Origin: Climacium dendroides
Lineage: Eukaryota > Streptophyta > Bryopsida > Hypnales > Climaciaceae
Reading direction: 5' to 3'
NCBI GenBank assembly: GCA_950106755.1
Contig: OX467086.1
Location: 27,918,001 to 27,982,000, forward strand
DNA length: 64,000 nt
Part shown: in pieces, positions 36,066-48,639 of the stretch
How the letters are laid out: every line of letters begins with the position of its first letter
Position numbering within the stretch: the first letter of the stretch is position 1
Notes under the pieces: generated by a model
The model's database searches: none
What the model was told of the DNA's origin: nothing
What the model saw: the letters and a program-made list of their open reading frames with translations, nothing else
Program-made: the position numbers and the translations under genes

Positions 36066-37353
36066 TTTATATACTATACTATCAAGTAAGGCTTTTAATT
36101 GAATGCATTTAGCCATACCAAAGAATTGAAATTTATGATGAAAGAAATACTCTAATATAAGTTCAATAGAAGCATTGATATTATCTTCATCCTTCAAGTT
36201 TTTATTAGTAGCCACAATTTGATGTTGGCCACTGTGTATGGAGCCATTGGCATCATACTACTTATCATAGGAGCCAACATTAACATTGTTTGTGTGTAGC
36301 TTTTGGTTTCCTCTAAAGAATTCTCTTTTAGAACAAATCCTTCTTCCCACTCCCTAATAAGCCTTCACCAACCATTTGGGGGTATACTAATCAATTATTA
36401 CTAATGTGTCTTGTTCTAACCTTGTGTGCACATCAATGATAGTGCAATGTACATTATTACCTTTGCCATTGATGGTTCAATGACTTCTTTTGCTCTTTGT
36501 TCATAGTGTCACAATTTGGTTTGCATGATACTATAGTGTACACATGTACAATTTCAATGTTTTATTTCTACAACATCCCATGATGAAAACTCAAGCAAAA
36601 TGACAAAAAGTAACATCAAATGAGCAAATGAATTCCACAACACTAATTTTCACAACAAAAATCAATAAATTCCATGGTTGTCTTATGTACACTACCAAGT
36701 GTGTTTAGGTGTGTAGGGGTTGTAATTAGCCTTGGAATTTCTAGACCTATTAATTTTCAAAATAGGAGAAACTTTTATAATGCACACTTGCACCTACATA
36801 TCCCCCTAAATTCCCAACATTAATATGTGACCACTAGTATTGAAGTAGAACAACCCATCGCCGTTAGTCACCCAATTCCAACATCTATAGGAACCTCTGA
36901 TTTGTGTCAATCACCCATTCATTGTAGTAGAACTTCTTATAAGCCAAAGGCCGGACCGATCTAACATATTACATTAGAGATGCTATTACAGTTAAAGAAG
37001 GTCATTGCATTGATGAGTTGATAATGATCATTTATATTGTACTATGCATATCAAAAAACATTTGACAAAAATTGTACAAGCAAAAGACATTGGACATGTT
37101 GAACACATAGATGTCATCTTGAGTCATAGAACAATATCTTCTCTGTTCATGCACAAAGACACAGTGGTTGCATGGTTGTCATTTGTTAAATTTTGTATGT
37201 GGCCTAGGCTGAGACTGCTTATCAATATTACAATGGAGAGGTTTATTACTTCACAAAGTGAGGTTTACTTAGAAGTTATACCATTGATACCACAATTTTA
37301 ACAACCCTTTAGCATCATGATTGTGCATTTAGGGAAGGGACGCATCAACACGT
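36066..37353. other. No recognisable gene; one short repeat match
   Basis: About 36690-36800 resembles 4070-4200. The rest is AT-rich without a supported gene; 37044-37301 is an 85-codon frame with no domain. Confidence 0.35.
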
Positions 37354-37580
37354 GGTTTAGTCCTTAAACGTTGACACGGACGTTTGGCATCCTATGGATG
37401 ATAGGGAATCCTTCTAGGAATACAAAAGTACAACTATTCATCTTCGGAATTTTGTTGTGAAAAGGGGAAGTCCGTTACATTAGTTTGACTTCCAAATGAA
37501 TGAGTGTTTTTGCTATTTCTTAAACCAATGATTCCCACAGTAATGAAAAGGGATGATTTCCAAGATCACATATTCATCCT
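37354..37580 (-). mobile_element. Short TTAA-type MITE, family Q copy 3, degraded
   Basis: An inverted copy of 26612-26836. ACAACTATTCATCTTCGGAA, CCAAATGAATGAGTGTTTTT and AAACCAATGATTCCCACA match the family interior. The low-coordinate end reads GTTTAGTCCTTAAACG; the other end is degraded. Confidence 0.45.
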
Positions 37581-38550
37581 ATAAAAGTTGGCATGGGGCT
37601 ACTCACACTTGGCCAATTTAGTCCCAATAAACTTTGAAAATTCATAGAAAATTCATTTCTTATCATAATGTCTTGATTCTACTTGCAAATGTCCTCTCTC
37701 ATACTTCTCAATCTCTAAAAAATGCACAACTTTGCAAATACCTTCTCCAAGGTACCTAGATAGCAAATCTGCTTGGTAATAGGCATGTTTACTTTACAGG
37801 TCGAACCTTGATTCTGTTCATGCTAATGAATCCGAATCCTTCAAATTGATTCTGAGTTTGTTCATTCAAAATTTGAATATTGCAAACATGGCAACTGGAA
37901 AACCATGCACAGAATCCCAGAAATCTCAAATTGGGAGGCTGTGCCAAGTAGATGCTCTGTCTGTGATGCACAGAGCACACTATCTGTTCCTGTAGCCAGC
38001 TACATGATTGAGTAATTGCCCATTTTGAATCTGTTAAGTCAGAAGAATGAACAGTAATTACTAAGGATTTATGAGGCAGTCTGCAACGAATTAATTTTGG
38101 ATGGATTGATTTTGTGTGTCTTAGCAATCATGTAAGTTAACTTCACTTCACTCAGTTGCAATGGAATTCTTCATTGGCATTCCCCAGAGCAAGTAAAAAT
38201 TAGCAATGAGCACTTGAACATAGACTTCATTGATCACAAATAATTTAACTTACTTCCTTGCCGCTCTTTTAACTGGAACTCACAAAAGAATCAATGTTCA
38301 TAACTTATGGAGAAAAAATAATGGCAAAGTACCTCCAAAATATCCTTACCGGCCATTCTCATGAGTCAATTGGATGGCTTCCATCCCCCTCGCTACCAAG
38401 TATCAAGTTACACATACTGCACTGTTTTTTTCTATGATTTGCCCCAAAATATAATTATATTCAAATCAGGTTCAATGTGGATGGTGTGATGCATAGGAAT
38501 GATGCCCCACTCAGTAGCCAGGTGTGACATAAGCTGAAGTTACTCAAATG
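37581..38550. other. No recognisable gene
   Basis: A patch at 37780-38350 is slightly GC-richer, but the 112-codon minus frame at 37789-38127 shows no domain. Confidence 0.35.
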
Positions 38551-39109
38551 TGAGGTTGAGGCACCAGTAGCTGATCTATAGGAAATATGGGGATAACAAA
38601 ATTTTCAGAATTTTATCCCCAAAATTGAAATTATTGTGAATTTTGGGAGCCAAAAAGTATACTTCACTAGTAGCCAATGTTTAGAGTGTTTCAATTCCGA
38701 TCATTCAAAAATTGCTTTTCCACTCAATATTTTCTATTTTCTTGTTTATTACTTCAAGACACATGTCATAATCTTGTTAGTCCCAACTTTGTAAAAGATC
38801 ATAATCAGTTGTTGACTTTTCAAAGCCAATGTGGCACTCTCCCATTGGCAACCTGTCACCATTACCATTACAAGTTGCAACTCATAACTGTCTTTCCTTT
38901 CAACTTGCTTTCTACACCATTGGATCATGAAGATCAAAAATTGTGATTGAAGAATGTACAACCAGTTATGTATTAGATAACCTATTTGCCGCTAGCACCA
39001 CGGCTCATTGGTTATCTGATACAAAAATACACATTCCAGCTTGGATTGGAAAATTGTTCCGGCTTTGGTTGGGGTTTGGGCGTGGTTGACAACTGGTGCC
39101 TCAACCTTA
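38551..39109 (+). mobile_element. MITE-like element, family M2, copy 4 (about 559 bp)
   Basis: Left end TGAGGTTGAGGCACCAGT pairs with right end ACTGGTGCCTCAACCTTA. The first 230 bp match 9008-9240 closely (GGAAATATGGGGATAAC, TTTTGGGAGCCAAAAAGT) and the last 60 bp match the family's right end. About 200 bp in the middle (roughly 38810-39010) is specific to this copy. Confidence 0.6.
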
Positions 39110-39707
39110 AGCTTTCGTTTCCATCAAAGTTCCGCAATGTCATAAGCTTTAAGGGATTTTGCAAGATCCAGATCAGGCTTGCCAACCATAGAAGATGCCC
39201 GCCACACAGCCACATCTCCACCACTTGGTGGTTATGGAACTCTGACAAAGGCTGTACTGTCCAGTAAGCTTAAGCTTTGTGAAGCTGAACAGCTTCTGCA
39301 TGCACGACGGCTCGATTGGGCTTTGAGAAACGCTCTCACAGGCGGACCACACGCTAAGTTAGCATATGTAGAGCCTGGAAGTCAGACAGGGTTCTGTTTG
39401 AATTTCTGTCACATTTGCTGTAAAACACACACACACACACAGGTTTCGGTACACTAAGACATGGAGGTGACATGCTTCTCGATCTCGGAACCAGAGGACA
39501 CTGGACTCACTGCCCTGCACAAACACGTCCAGCCTTGAGGTGAGACTTGTGCCACATGTGGAATAGGAATCAAAGAAGGTCCCAATTACCAGGGTTGGAC
39601 TGGTATCAAGCAAAGCATGAGCCATTGGTCATGTGAACAGACATCCAACTATGGTTGCTTCATGTACCCAACGCACAGATTATGGAGATAGCAACCAAAT
39701 AGTGGTA
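39110..39707. other. GC-richer patch with an unidentified ORF
   Basis: A coding-like frame lies at 39179-39457 (GGYGTLTKAVLSSKLKLCEA...), opening at a TTG and containing no ATG near its start. No domain recognised; it could be an exon of an undetected gene or captured DNA. A (CA)n run sits at 39424-39442. Confidence 0.25.
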
Positions 39708-40340
39708 TTTTTTTTGGTGTGTGTGCGGACACAAATGAAACATTATTTTCATTGCGAAGAAAGAGTACAAGGCCGACCAATGACAAGTGGCCTAGTGGCC
39801 TAGTACAAAGGGACAAACAACAAAGATCTAACACGATCCATGGAGATTGAATGAGTGTAGATCAAGTGTAGAGAGGGGCCATGAGGCCCTTCATAGCTTG
39901 CCAGGCAACCAAGTAGAGCCTTCAAAGAGATTGAAAAAAAAATTGAACACTTGGTCTTGACATCACCCCACCTAGGTTGTCCATCCACCATCTTAGCAAA
40001 GAATTCAAATTTGCATCTACAATCCAAAAAGGCCCCCGATCATGTGAACTACAAACTCAATGATGGAGTCCACTCCACTCTACTATAGTCAATCAACCCT
40101 CTCCAAATTAGATTCATCACCTACTCCGTAGTCCAGGCTTGGTTGTTGAATCCCATCTCATTTCTTTGGATTCAAAGGGTCCAAAGAACTATTGTACAGA
40201 CCTCCAACCAAAGCCTCTTGACAAGGTTGAACTTGTGCTAAATGCCAGTTGAAAAGATCCTTTAGTTCCAAGTAAGAGGCTACCATGACCCTTGCGCCTC
40301 TCGCCTGACTAACAAAGCATTCATAATATGAATTGCCTCA
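39708..40340 (-). pseudogene. Decayed 3' end of a LINE-type retrotransposon
   Basis: On the minus strand the segment ends in a poly-A run (39708-39715), preceded by the AATGAAA...TTTCATTTGTG tail and a palindromic GGCCACTAGGCCACTTG block. Upstream, the minus strand can be read as the C-terminal part of a LINE reverse transcriptase protein: LVKRLWLEVCTIVLW, IQRNEMGFNNQAWTTE, NLIWRGLIDYSRVEW. It carries several in-frame stops, one of them TGA where Trp is expected. The pattern (tryptophan-rich, IQRNE-like) fits the region after the RT domain of plant LINEs. It is 5'-truncated and dead. The same tail recurs in shorter fragments at 25.5, 31.5, 31.9, 34.7 and 44.8 kb. Confidence 0.55.
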
Positions 40341-42066
40341 TTATGTGTTTTTTTAGGACTAAACTGGACCATGAATTTTTGAACTATGGAAAACTTGGAA
40401 ATTGTGCCACATCAACAAACTAACATGGTTGGGAGATTGCTTCATCTAGTGATAATATTTAATTATATTTTAAATATTTAAATATATATCATTTTTATAA
40501 TATTTTAAATTTTTTGTTTTTATAAATTTTAATTATTTAATATTTTGATAGTAGTGCATTGGTTCATAGCAAGAAAAACAACCTTGAAACAACCCTTCCA
40601 TTGCCTGAAATCTTATCTAATGATTGCCACATGTGTTGGGTTGCTACGCAGTCCCAAAAGGCCAAAACTGATAAAGGAACCATTCCCTTTGATTGGTGGA
40701 GGCACACTAGGCACCGCATGTTGATCACCATATATGTTCCCCCTCTCCATCAATTAACCATGACCGTCATGTGCTTGATAAGCCACAAAAGACTTTCTTC
40801 CTTTTTGACTCGCTCGCGAGGCAAAACCATATTCCATTTTAGTTGAAAATCCTTTGGGAGCATACCTCCCTACTTCCTCAACACATAATTAAGCACCTAG
40901 TGGCTAAGTTTTGCAATATATCCCATAAGCGAGACTTTATTCTCTCTCATGCCATCCCATCAAGCTTGCCATAAAAAGTAATAGTATTTTTGAATGTATA
41001 TCAACTTAGTCTTTGCTTTCTTTTAGCCCACTTATTTTGGATTAGAATGGTCATTGACTTAACTTTGTCATGATTTAGTGATATTAGATAGTAATATTGT
41101 GTAAGGTAGTCACTTTTTCTTTTGAATACATTTCATAAAAGTGTGAAACTTCAAGGAAAACACAAGGGAATTTCCAACTTAAGGGATACATGTGACATTA
41201 TCCTATTCGTTGTTAAGCTTTTGGAAGGGTTACACAAGGTTTTTATATATTAAAAGTAAAACTTTCAAATTGAATTTTTTTGAAAGGAATGCACATGAAA
41301 TTGTTTGCTCGGAATTTTTTTTCAAAACGTGCATTCCAAAAAATAAATGTTGAAAAGTACATCAGTTTGTGCCTCATTACAGTTTTGAAAGCTAAAATAC
41401 AAAACTATCATGTAAGTCACAATCTTTGAAAACCACTAGAATGTATATGGGTCTAGTCATCATTCCAAGTCCTTTGTCTCTAGTGGTCTCAAGCAATTTA
41501 ATTAGCATTAGTGTGGGTTGCATCCTAAGTGCCATCAATGACAATGATATCAATCTGTTTATATTGTGACTATTTTAGAACATCATTTGCAACAATATTA
41601 TTACATAAATTATGCTCATAAAAACAAGTACCTATGTAATTTTTTCATTTGATTGTAAAACACATTCTTGATGGAAAAAATATCATCTTTAGGAAAAAAA
41701 TTCACAAAAATAAAATTGTGGAATTTCCTTGATTCACAAAATCGTACTTAGCACTTTCTTGGGTCGCACTTGAGTTTGCTACAAGCTACTATCAGCCCAA
41801 ATTAGAAAGGTAAGAACTTGGATTCATGCGCTCAAAAAATATTTAGGTTATATCATTGAGGTTGAATTTCCCAAAGATAGGATACAATTCCCAATTTTGC
41901 TTTACAAAGGTCTTTGTTGATAGTTTTTTTATTGTTTGTTGGTAGTTTTTGTTGTTTGATGTGCATTTGCAATTTTCATACTCTTGGTGCTTCATATTTG
42001 CTTGTTTGTTTGCTATAACTTAACAAAACTCTTTCTTGATAATTTCTTGGTTTTCAGCAGGGTTAC
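40341..42066. other. AT-rich DNA with a possible coding relic
   Basis: About 40559-40990 has coding-like text on the minus strand (for example EESLLWLIKHMTVMVN) interrupted by stops and frame changes, perhaps a transposon protein relic. I could not name it. The rest is AT-rich and empty. Confidence 0.25.
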
Positions 42067-42527
42067 ATGATGGCACTACCTATATCTCAAGGAATGAAAG
42101 GAGTAACACACAAAGGAGGTTGAGCAAATAATGAAGAATCTAAATTCACTAGCATTGCAGCAAAGAAAAGTACTAATGCTGAAAATGTGGCAACCACATC
42201 TGCACATAAGGAAAAACCTATGAAGAAAATTGCCCTAAAACAAATTCCCGCATAGTCCAAAGAGATTGATGTTAGTGTTACCATTTCTATGGGAAGTACT
42301 AACATCTTTGAGAAGGTCAAAGAATTTATTGAGAAGGAATGCATCTCTAAACCTTATACCACACAGAGGAATCTACGAATTTCCAAAGTTCAAGTAGTGA
42401 ATTCTTTTGGCATAGCAAGCAAAATCTTCTCTAATGTCTATGTGCGGTGGAGCGCCAAACCCTATCTCTGTGATAGGGAGATCAATAGTGCTATCAACGC
42501 CAGCTACATCAATAATTTCTCTTTCTA
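42067..42527 (+). pseudogene. Decayed ORF, family not recognised
   Basis: One frame runs from ATG at 42067 to TAA at 42525-42527 with only two internal stops: a TGA after THKGG and a TAG after KQIPA. Both would be Arg or Gln codons with a single C-to-T change. The product would be about 150 residues: a Ser/Thr/Lys-rich N-terminal half and a C-terminal half reading KVKEFIEKECISKPYTTQ and NVYVRWSAKPYLCDREI. I recognise no domain; a retroelement gag-like or other multicopy protein is possible. Confidence 0.4.
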
Positions 42528-44379
42528 ATTTTGAGGTGCACTACATCTATCGATGGCCCTCCTTCACCACCATTCATGGAATGAATATAAAATCAGATCG
42601 ACGGGATTGTGGAGGGATTAATTTTACCAAAAATGATCTAATGGTCCCTTTTTGGGCACCAAGGATGGCACTAAGAGAGGTTACTTGCTACTTTTGGCCA
42701 AATTGTAAAATTGCTTGTTTGATATTAAAATATTCAAGGAAATTCATAGAGTAATCATGGATTTTTTAGAATATTTGAAGAATTTGCTCAATGTAATAGG
42801 ACAATTTGATCAACTAGTCCCTCCATCCACTCATCCAAATCCAAGCAACATGGTCATTTGACCTTGAATCCCACAAAATCCTTATCTTTGGATCTTATTA
42901 TAACACTAAAAGTTGAAGAGTTCTTTGAGGCAACCTATAGAAATTTTAAAAATTTATATTTCAAGAGTATCTATAAAAAGGAGTTTAGTGACATGTATAA
43001 GTATCCTATGATTTTAGTTTTAACCCCTAAAGTTCTATCCTAGTCAAAATAATTTAACTAATTTTGGTTATAGCATTTGAAATATTTTTGTGTTGTTTTT
43101 GGTATCTTCTTTGAGAGTAGGGGATAAAATGTTCTTCAAGGCCAACTAATTTTTTCTCACAATGTCAACTTTTGTGGCAATACTTTACGAGACTTTGAGA
43201 TTCTACTCAAATATGAATTGTGGCTACGGGAAGTTCATTACCTTTGTACCTTGGAAGTTTGGTTTGTAGAATACTTTTTTTGGGTAATAGAAGCTGGGAA
43301 GATTGCCTAAAAGTAGAAGGAAAGCTACTCCCAAATTTGGAATGTCTTCTACAATGTTAACTAGTATGTTAGCCTAAGAGTTTAAATTATGGGTTCTTAT
43401 GTTATAAGCACCTTTTTTAGTTGTAGGAGATTTATGTTATAGATATGCATGTTAGTTGTAGGCACCTTCGATGGTTGTAAAACACCTACTTACACCTAAG
43501 CTCAAGACTTATAGATTGGCACATTTCTAAACTCACTTATTAGTGTCATTATATACTTATATGTGAAAGAGGGGAATTGGTTGAAAATTTATCCATTGCA
43601 ACCTTCCATCCGGGCCAAGTATAGATTTGGTAATTTGCCACATCTCGACAAATGTTCAATTGATAGCAACAAGGCCTAGTTTGGACATGACCAAAATGAA
43701 GTTCAATCTAGCTAATTTTTTGTCACATGTGATCCAATAGGTAGGCTACCTCATCTACAACTGAATTGCATTTACTTTACTTTGAATGTTGCCATATCCT
43801 AGGTACCATAATCATCATCATATTATTATTATTATTATTATTTCTCTTTAACTCCGAAAGTCCCAAGGCATTTTTTCTTTCAAAAAACATTCAAAATTGC
43901 CATTTCTATTACAGGGTGCAAAACACTTTAAAATTTTCATTTTTTTGGCATATCTAATTGTAGGTTTTGCATTGAACTAGTATAAAAATGTGCAGTAGAA
44001 ATTTCAAAAACATTGACTACATAGATTTTTTAGATATTTGCATTTAAAGTGAAGAAAACAATTTCTTTTTGCACATTCTATGACTAGATTTTTTGACTTT
44101 GAATCTCCTTATTTTATATTTTTTGTACTATTGAGTTTGAGATTAAATTTTTTTGTGTTGAAAATTTAAGTTGCAAGTTGGAATTTAAAAAAACAAACAA
44201 ACACACACACACACACACACACTTAATTTTCATTTATTAAAAAATTATATAGTAGAAATAGGTATGAGATTCAACAAAACATTAAACTATTAATAGCTCT
44301 ATGATGGAATTGAATCACCATAATCCCAATGGTGAAAACTTAATCTTATCAAAAAAAAATTTTGAAAAATTGCAAAAAT
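42528..44379. repeat. AT-rich DNA with two microsatellites, no gene
   Basis: A (TTA)n run of about eight units lies at 43820-43842 after ATCATCATC, and an (AC)n run of about ten units at 44199-44221. No supported gene in this 1.85 kb. Confidence 0.5.
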
Positions 44380-44620
44380 TGCATTAGAAATGAATCCCAT
44401 AAGTTATTTTTTTCAAGAAAATGCTTAGATTGCTTGAAAAATAAGATTGTTCATAACTTTCACATCATTGATCCAAATAGAATGAATCAAAGTTTCAAAT
44501 GTAGACAAAAATAAGATCTATAAGAAAAAAAATTATTTCAATTTTTGTGAATTTTTTTCCCAATGAAGTGAAAATTATGTTTAAGATGGCAAAACTTTTG
44601 TTCCCAACCACCAATTGAAA
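44380..44620 (-). repeat. Dispersed AT-rich repeat R1, inverted copy
   Basis: Reverse complement matches 30-230: CATAACTTTCACATCATTGA near 44453, AATGAATCAAAGTTTC near 44481, and TTTTTTTCCCAATGAAGTGA near 44550. Confidence 0.4.
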
Positions 44621-45142
44621 AAAGATTCATATTTCACAAAGCTAATGAGTTTTTTTTATCTTTTGAGAATTTTTAAGAAAAAATTACCAAACATTGAGGT
44701 CATGGGAAGTTGCGCAAATTCTCAAGTGTCCTTGGAGGGGATATTTGGGATTGTAGGGATTAAAACAAATGAAATGGGATTTCATTGCATAGGTAATAAA
44801 GTACTGGACGGTTCTAAAATTTTGATATATAACCTTCATACTACCGGTAGTCAATAATAAGATCTTATAATCAAAACTTGCAAAACTATGAAAAGATTGT
44901 AATTTATAGTCCATTTTTAGAATAATATCATTTTGAAGTATTGACTAAAATGTATCAAAGAAATTTAGAAGTTTGATAATTGTATAATAGTTCTCTAGTG
45001 TAAAAAATATATAAAACAACTTGAATAGGGTATTTATTGTAGTTGGTAATAATTGTAGCAAAATATTTGTTGGTTGGCCACTCAAATAATAGCACCAGAT
45101 AGCTATAGAAAGTGACACCTTCATGTATTATTAGTTTAACCT
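44621..45142. other. AT-rich DNA with a short LINE-tail match
   Basis: TAAAACAAATGAAATGGGAT followed by TTCATTGCATAGG (44761-44793) matches the LINE tail on the minus strand. No T run is obvious. Nothing else recognised; frames at 44615-44857 and 44684-44914 overlap and have no domain. Confidence 0.3.
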
Positions 45143-45796
45143 TTAACTCCTAAATTTCCAAGGTCTTTTTTGAGCTTCTAGGAATTTGGTCTAAATTGAA
45201 CAAAAAGCCAACATTTTCATAAGTTGTATCGATTTTTTTTGAATTGTAATTGTATAAATTCAAATTAGACATGTTAGAAATCGCATAGGAAAAAAAATGA
45301 CAACAATATCACTTATGGGCTGAAAGATTATAATGTTTGATTATGAGGGTGTTAAAACTGCAAAAGTGATTTGAAGTCTTCAATCCTCTTTTCACATGTC
45401 AAATCTAAAAAATTGGTCACCAAAAAAATATGATGATAGAGGGTTTAACATGCATAACTCCAATCAATTTATGGCTTCTTGAAATTTACTCTACAATTTT
45501 TTTTAGATGAATTTCTAATGCGATTTTTTCTTCAAGATCTAACGTATTTGAGGTACATTCCCAAGAGCCCTCAATACTACAAAAAGTCAAGATTGCAATG
45601 AACACACTTGCACAAAATCTTGAATAGAAAAATCATAATCAATCACTTTTAAAATTGAATGTTTGATGCTAAAATTAGTCTTTAAAAAGAAAATTTTAAA
45701 ATAGAAACTTCTAAAAATAGAAATTTGGTTGGATTTTATTTGACTTCAAAATATTGCCAACACCAAAATTTGATGCCTTGGGCATTTAGGGGTTAA
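45143..45796 (-). mobile_element. TTAA-flanked MITE, piggyBac-like ends, family P copy 2
   Basis: Bounded by TTAA at 45143-45146 and 45793-45796, with 646 bp between. Ends are CTCCTAAATTTCCAAGG and CCTTGGGCATTTAGGGG. The interior is an inverted copy of 10505-11141: AATCGCATAGGAAAA near 45280, AAGATTATAATGTTTGATTA near 45327, TTGGTCACCAAAAAAATATG near 45414. No transposase frame. Confidence 0.65.
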
Positions 45797-46001
45797 AGGA
45801 TGGATTGGTGACTGTGAAAATCATACATTTTGGTATTGTGTGAATCATTGGTTTAAAAGTATTCAAAAGTATTCATTAGAAGTCAAACTACAATAGAAGG
45901 TCTTCTCTTTTCACACAAAATTTGAAAGATGATGTCCTACATCAAAGGTTTCTTTGTCATTCATTAGCCCCAAAAATATTTGCAAAGACATTTATGGGTT
46001 A
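45797..46001 (+). mobile_element. Short TTAA-type MITE, family Q copy 2, abutting family P
   Basis: Starts at the TTAA shared with P copy 2 and ends with GACATTTATGGG followed by TTAA (45998-46001). The interior matches 26625-26836 almost base for base in places (TATTGTGTGAATCATTGGTT, CTTTTCACACAAAATTTG, TTTGTCATTCATTAGC). The left terminal TAAATG is lost here, consistent with P having inserted at Q's terminal TTAA. Confidence 0.55.
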
Positions 46002-46079
46002 AACAATGCCTTAGTGCATCCAAATATGCATCGTATTAGGAGGGTTCCTATTATTACAATGATTTGGCTATTTGTTTTG

Positions 46080-46285
46080 TTTGTCACATTGAGATCTCGT
46101 AGATCGTGTGTCCCCTGCTTGTGTTCTTGGTACCGTCGGAAAGCTCTTGACAAGGAGGGGGTGTATGGGCTTTGTTTTGTGGTATTTGAACCTATGGTGA
46201 GAAAATTATTGAATTTTGAAGTTTTTATGAACTAAAAAGTTAGAAAATTACTTATACTTTTGTTTTGACTGTGCAGGGCACACTA
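46080..46285 (-). repeat. Solo copy of the 55.8-57.0 kb repeat unit
   Basis: An inverted match to one unit plus the flank of the tandem array at 55799-57010: TTGGTACCGTCGGAAAGCTC near 46129, AAGGAGGGGGTGTATGGGCT and TTTGTTTTGTGG, and further out AAAATTACTTATACTTTTGT. The other side (GATCGTGTGTCCCCTGCTTG) matches sequence just past the array's end near 56990. Confidence 0.5.
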
Positions 46286-48639
46286 GTTACAATGACAATG
46301 ACTGTTCTTTCAGTTCTTGGGCCAGTCAAAGAGGATTCCACTCAAGTTAGCATATGATTTTGGGATTTAGTATGAATAAAATATGAATGCTTTAAATATA
46401 ATATTATAGATGTATCAAAACTTCACCCATGTTTAGATAATTTACAATTTCAACAGGAATCTTCACAGGTTGCATTAGAATAAGGTTTACTTCCTCAACA
46501 TGGGTTCAATTTGAAGTGGCAATGAGCCTGTAGGCCTGTAGGGTTTAGAGTGGCAATCCAATAACTTAACTTTTAAGTGGGTCATTGAATGGCAATGCTT
46601 ACCGTAACACCTGGGATGAGTTGATACAAAAAAACATTAAAACCTGCAGAAGTATCAACAGACTGGAGTACAAATTTCAACATAAATTTGTACTCCAGTC
46701 TTCCAGAGCAGTTCATAGCTTTCATTTACACTTTGTTAACTTTTCAGAACAGTTAAGTCTTTACAGAAGCTAATAAAAAAAACACCTCAATTTGGACTCC
46801 AGTCAGAGTTAATTTCAAAATTTCAATGCTATTGATGAAGTACTACCGGTAACGTAATATTTGGGATTACCACAGCAATACACGCACTTACGCAGTAATC
46901 CACCCGTCAGGTCAGGTACACAACCCACACATACTGTCCTAACTTACTCTTAACTGATACAGCCGTTAGAACTTGTAATTGAGCTGTGAATGCTATGGAT
47001 TTCATGTAATTAAGAATTTGCTAATCTCATCAGTAACAATCAGGCCGGTATTAGAGTGATTCCAGAGCTAGACAATGATTCAGGCAGTATTTCTGACCAA
47101 AGTTAGTGGGTGAATACCCGAACGAATCCATCTTTGAAGCCCGTGATGCATTTCAAGCAAACTCAATGTTAAATTGGCACCAGTTGATACTCATCGAAAA
47201 GAAATAAAATTTCATACTTACAATCGTTTCAATCGAGGATGCTTGATGCAAAATGGTCTTGATCCTTGTCTATTAGTGGCACTGTGGCAGTTTCCACGAG
47301 CACCTTTGCAGCATCGCTGTGAGAGTTTGTGACGCAATGCATCAAGTCTGCGCACATTGTAGGTAGCACTTTCGTCAGTCATCAGCTGCGAGGAGCTTCT
47401 AATTTATTCTTCACTGGAAGAGTCTGTGTTCGGACGTACTCTCTTCAAGGCTTGCAAGGATGAACTCAGACACAGAGCGGTCGTAATCATAAATGCCGCA
47501 ATTTAATTTGGCATTGAAAGGCCTTGTGTCGTTCACAAGAAAAGCTGCTGGGTCACTTGGGTGAGACGAAGTTCGTTGCTAAGTTGCTTAGTATGCAGTT
47601 CGCGGCAGAGAGAAGGTCGGGTACATAATCGTCTGATGAGAGACAGAGAGAGTTAACTTAGAGCCTGCAGAAATAACGAGCTTCCTCTTAACTTAATGGC
47701 AACTGTTACGCAAAAAATTGGGCTCAGTACCAATCATGGTAGTCAGTACTCCATTTCAATTAAGAAACAAGGTTATGAGTGTTCAGTATCATGATTCACT
47801 GGAACCAGACGTGTGTGTAAAGTGGTGCTTCACCACTCTATTTATAGATAGTTGAATGATGATGATCCAGTGGACTTGAAGAACTTACAGGATGAAATGA
47901 AGGTGACAATGACGGTGCTACTCAAGTTGACCGCATTCCACGTGGAAAGCCATCTCAACGCAAACTCAACGGGGTTGCAGGGTTACAGGGTTTAGGGTTA
48001 GAGCATTCACCGCTGTAAGCTTCTAAGTGCCATTACCTTCAAGCATTCATGAAGCGATGAAGTCCAATGCCAGTGACTTCGGTACAATTCAAACCCTATG
48101 CCGACTCACACAACATACGACATTTCGGACGCTCATTTCCCCCAACCAATACCAACTGGAACCTGAAAAAACCCATCGAGAAATCAGGCAACCGTTTTTC
48201 AAAATAGGGGCACAATTCCTACATGTCACAAAATCATTGACGCAGGCAGTTCGACTCGCACCGCTCAAGCTTTTCCGAGCATCCCAAGCAAAACAGAAAT
48301 TTCCCGAACAATCGCGAAAAGCGGCAGGGTTCAGTTTCTGGAACATTCAGTCCACTGAACTTGTCATTGGAATGTGGCAATCCTCCGACATTCTTTATTG
48401 TCGTTACTCTCTACAGTGATTTGAAGTGCAGGCCTTTGATAAAAAGGCAAACTGCAAAGCCAATAAGCTTAGAGACGAGACATGCAAGCTCACTTGGCCA
48501 CTCCACTTGGCAACAGTGACAACTGGAGCAAACTCTACCAACGCTTCTCGTCAAATCTACGTTCAAGCCAGATAAGACACGTCAGATGTACTGGAACTGC
48601 AGATTGGTCAGCCGAACCTTCTCGAGCCTCGACCATAGC
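46286..48639. other. Upstream region of the Hsp70 gene; no other gene identified
   Basis: Mostly AT-rich to 46.8 kb, then moderately GC-rich. A short perfect hairpin occurs at 46660-46701 (18-base stem, 6-base loop). A 130-codon frame at 48027-48419 begins at GTG, has no domain and lies in the presumed promoter region. No clear heat-shock element array was found. Confidence 0.35.

Noticed and set aside
48027..48419. 130-codon frame upstream of the Hsp70 gene as a gene
   Set aside because: It starts at GTG, has no domain, is overlapped by an opposite frame and lies in the presumed promoter region.
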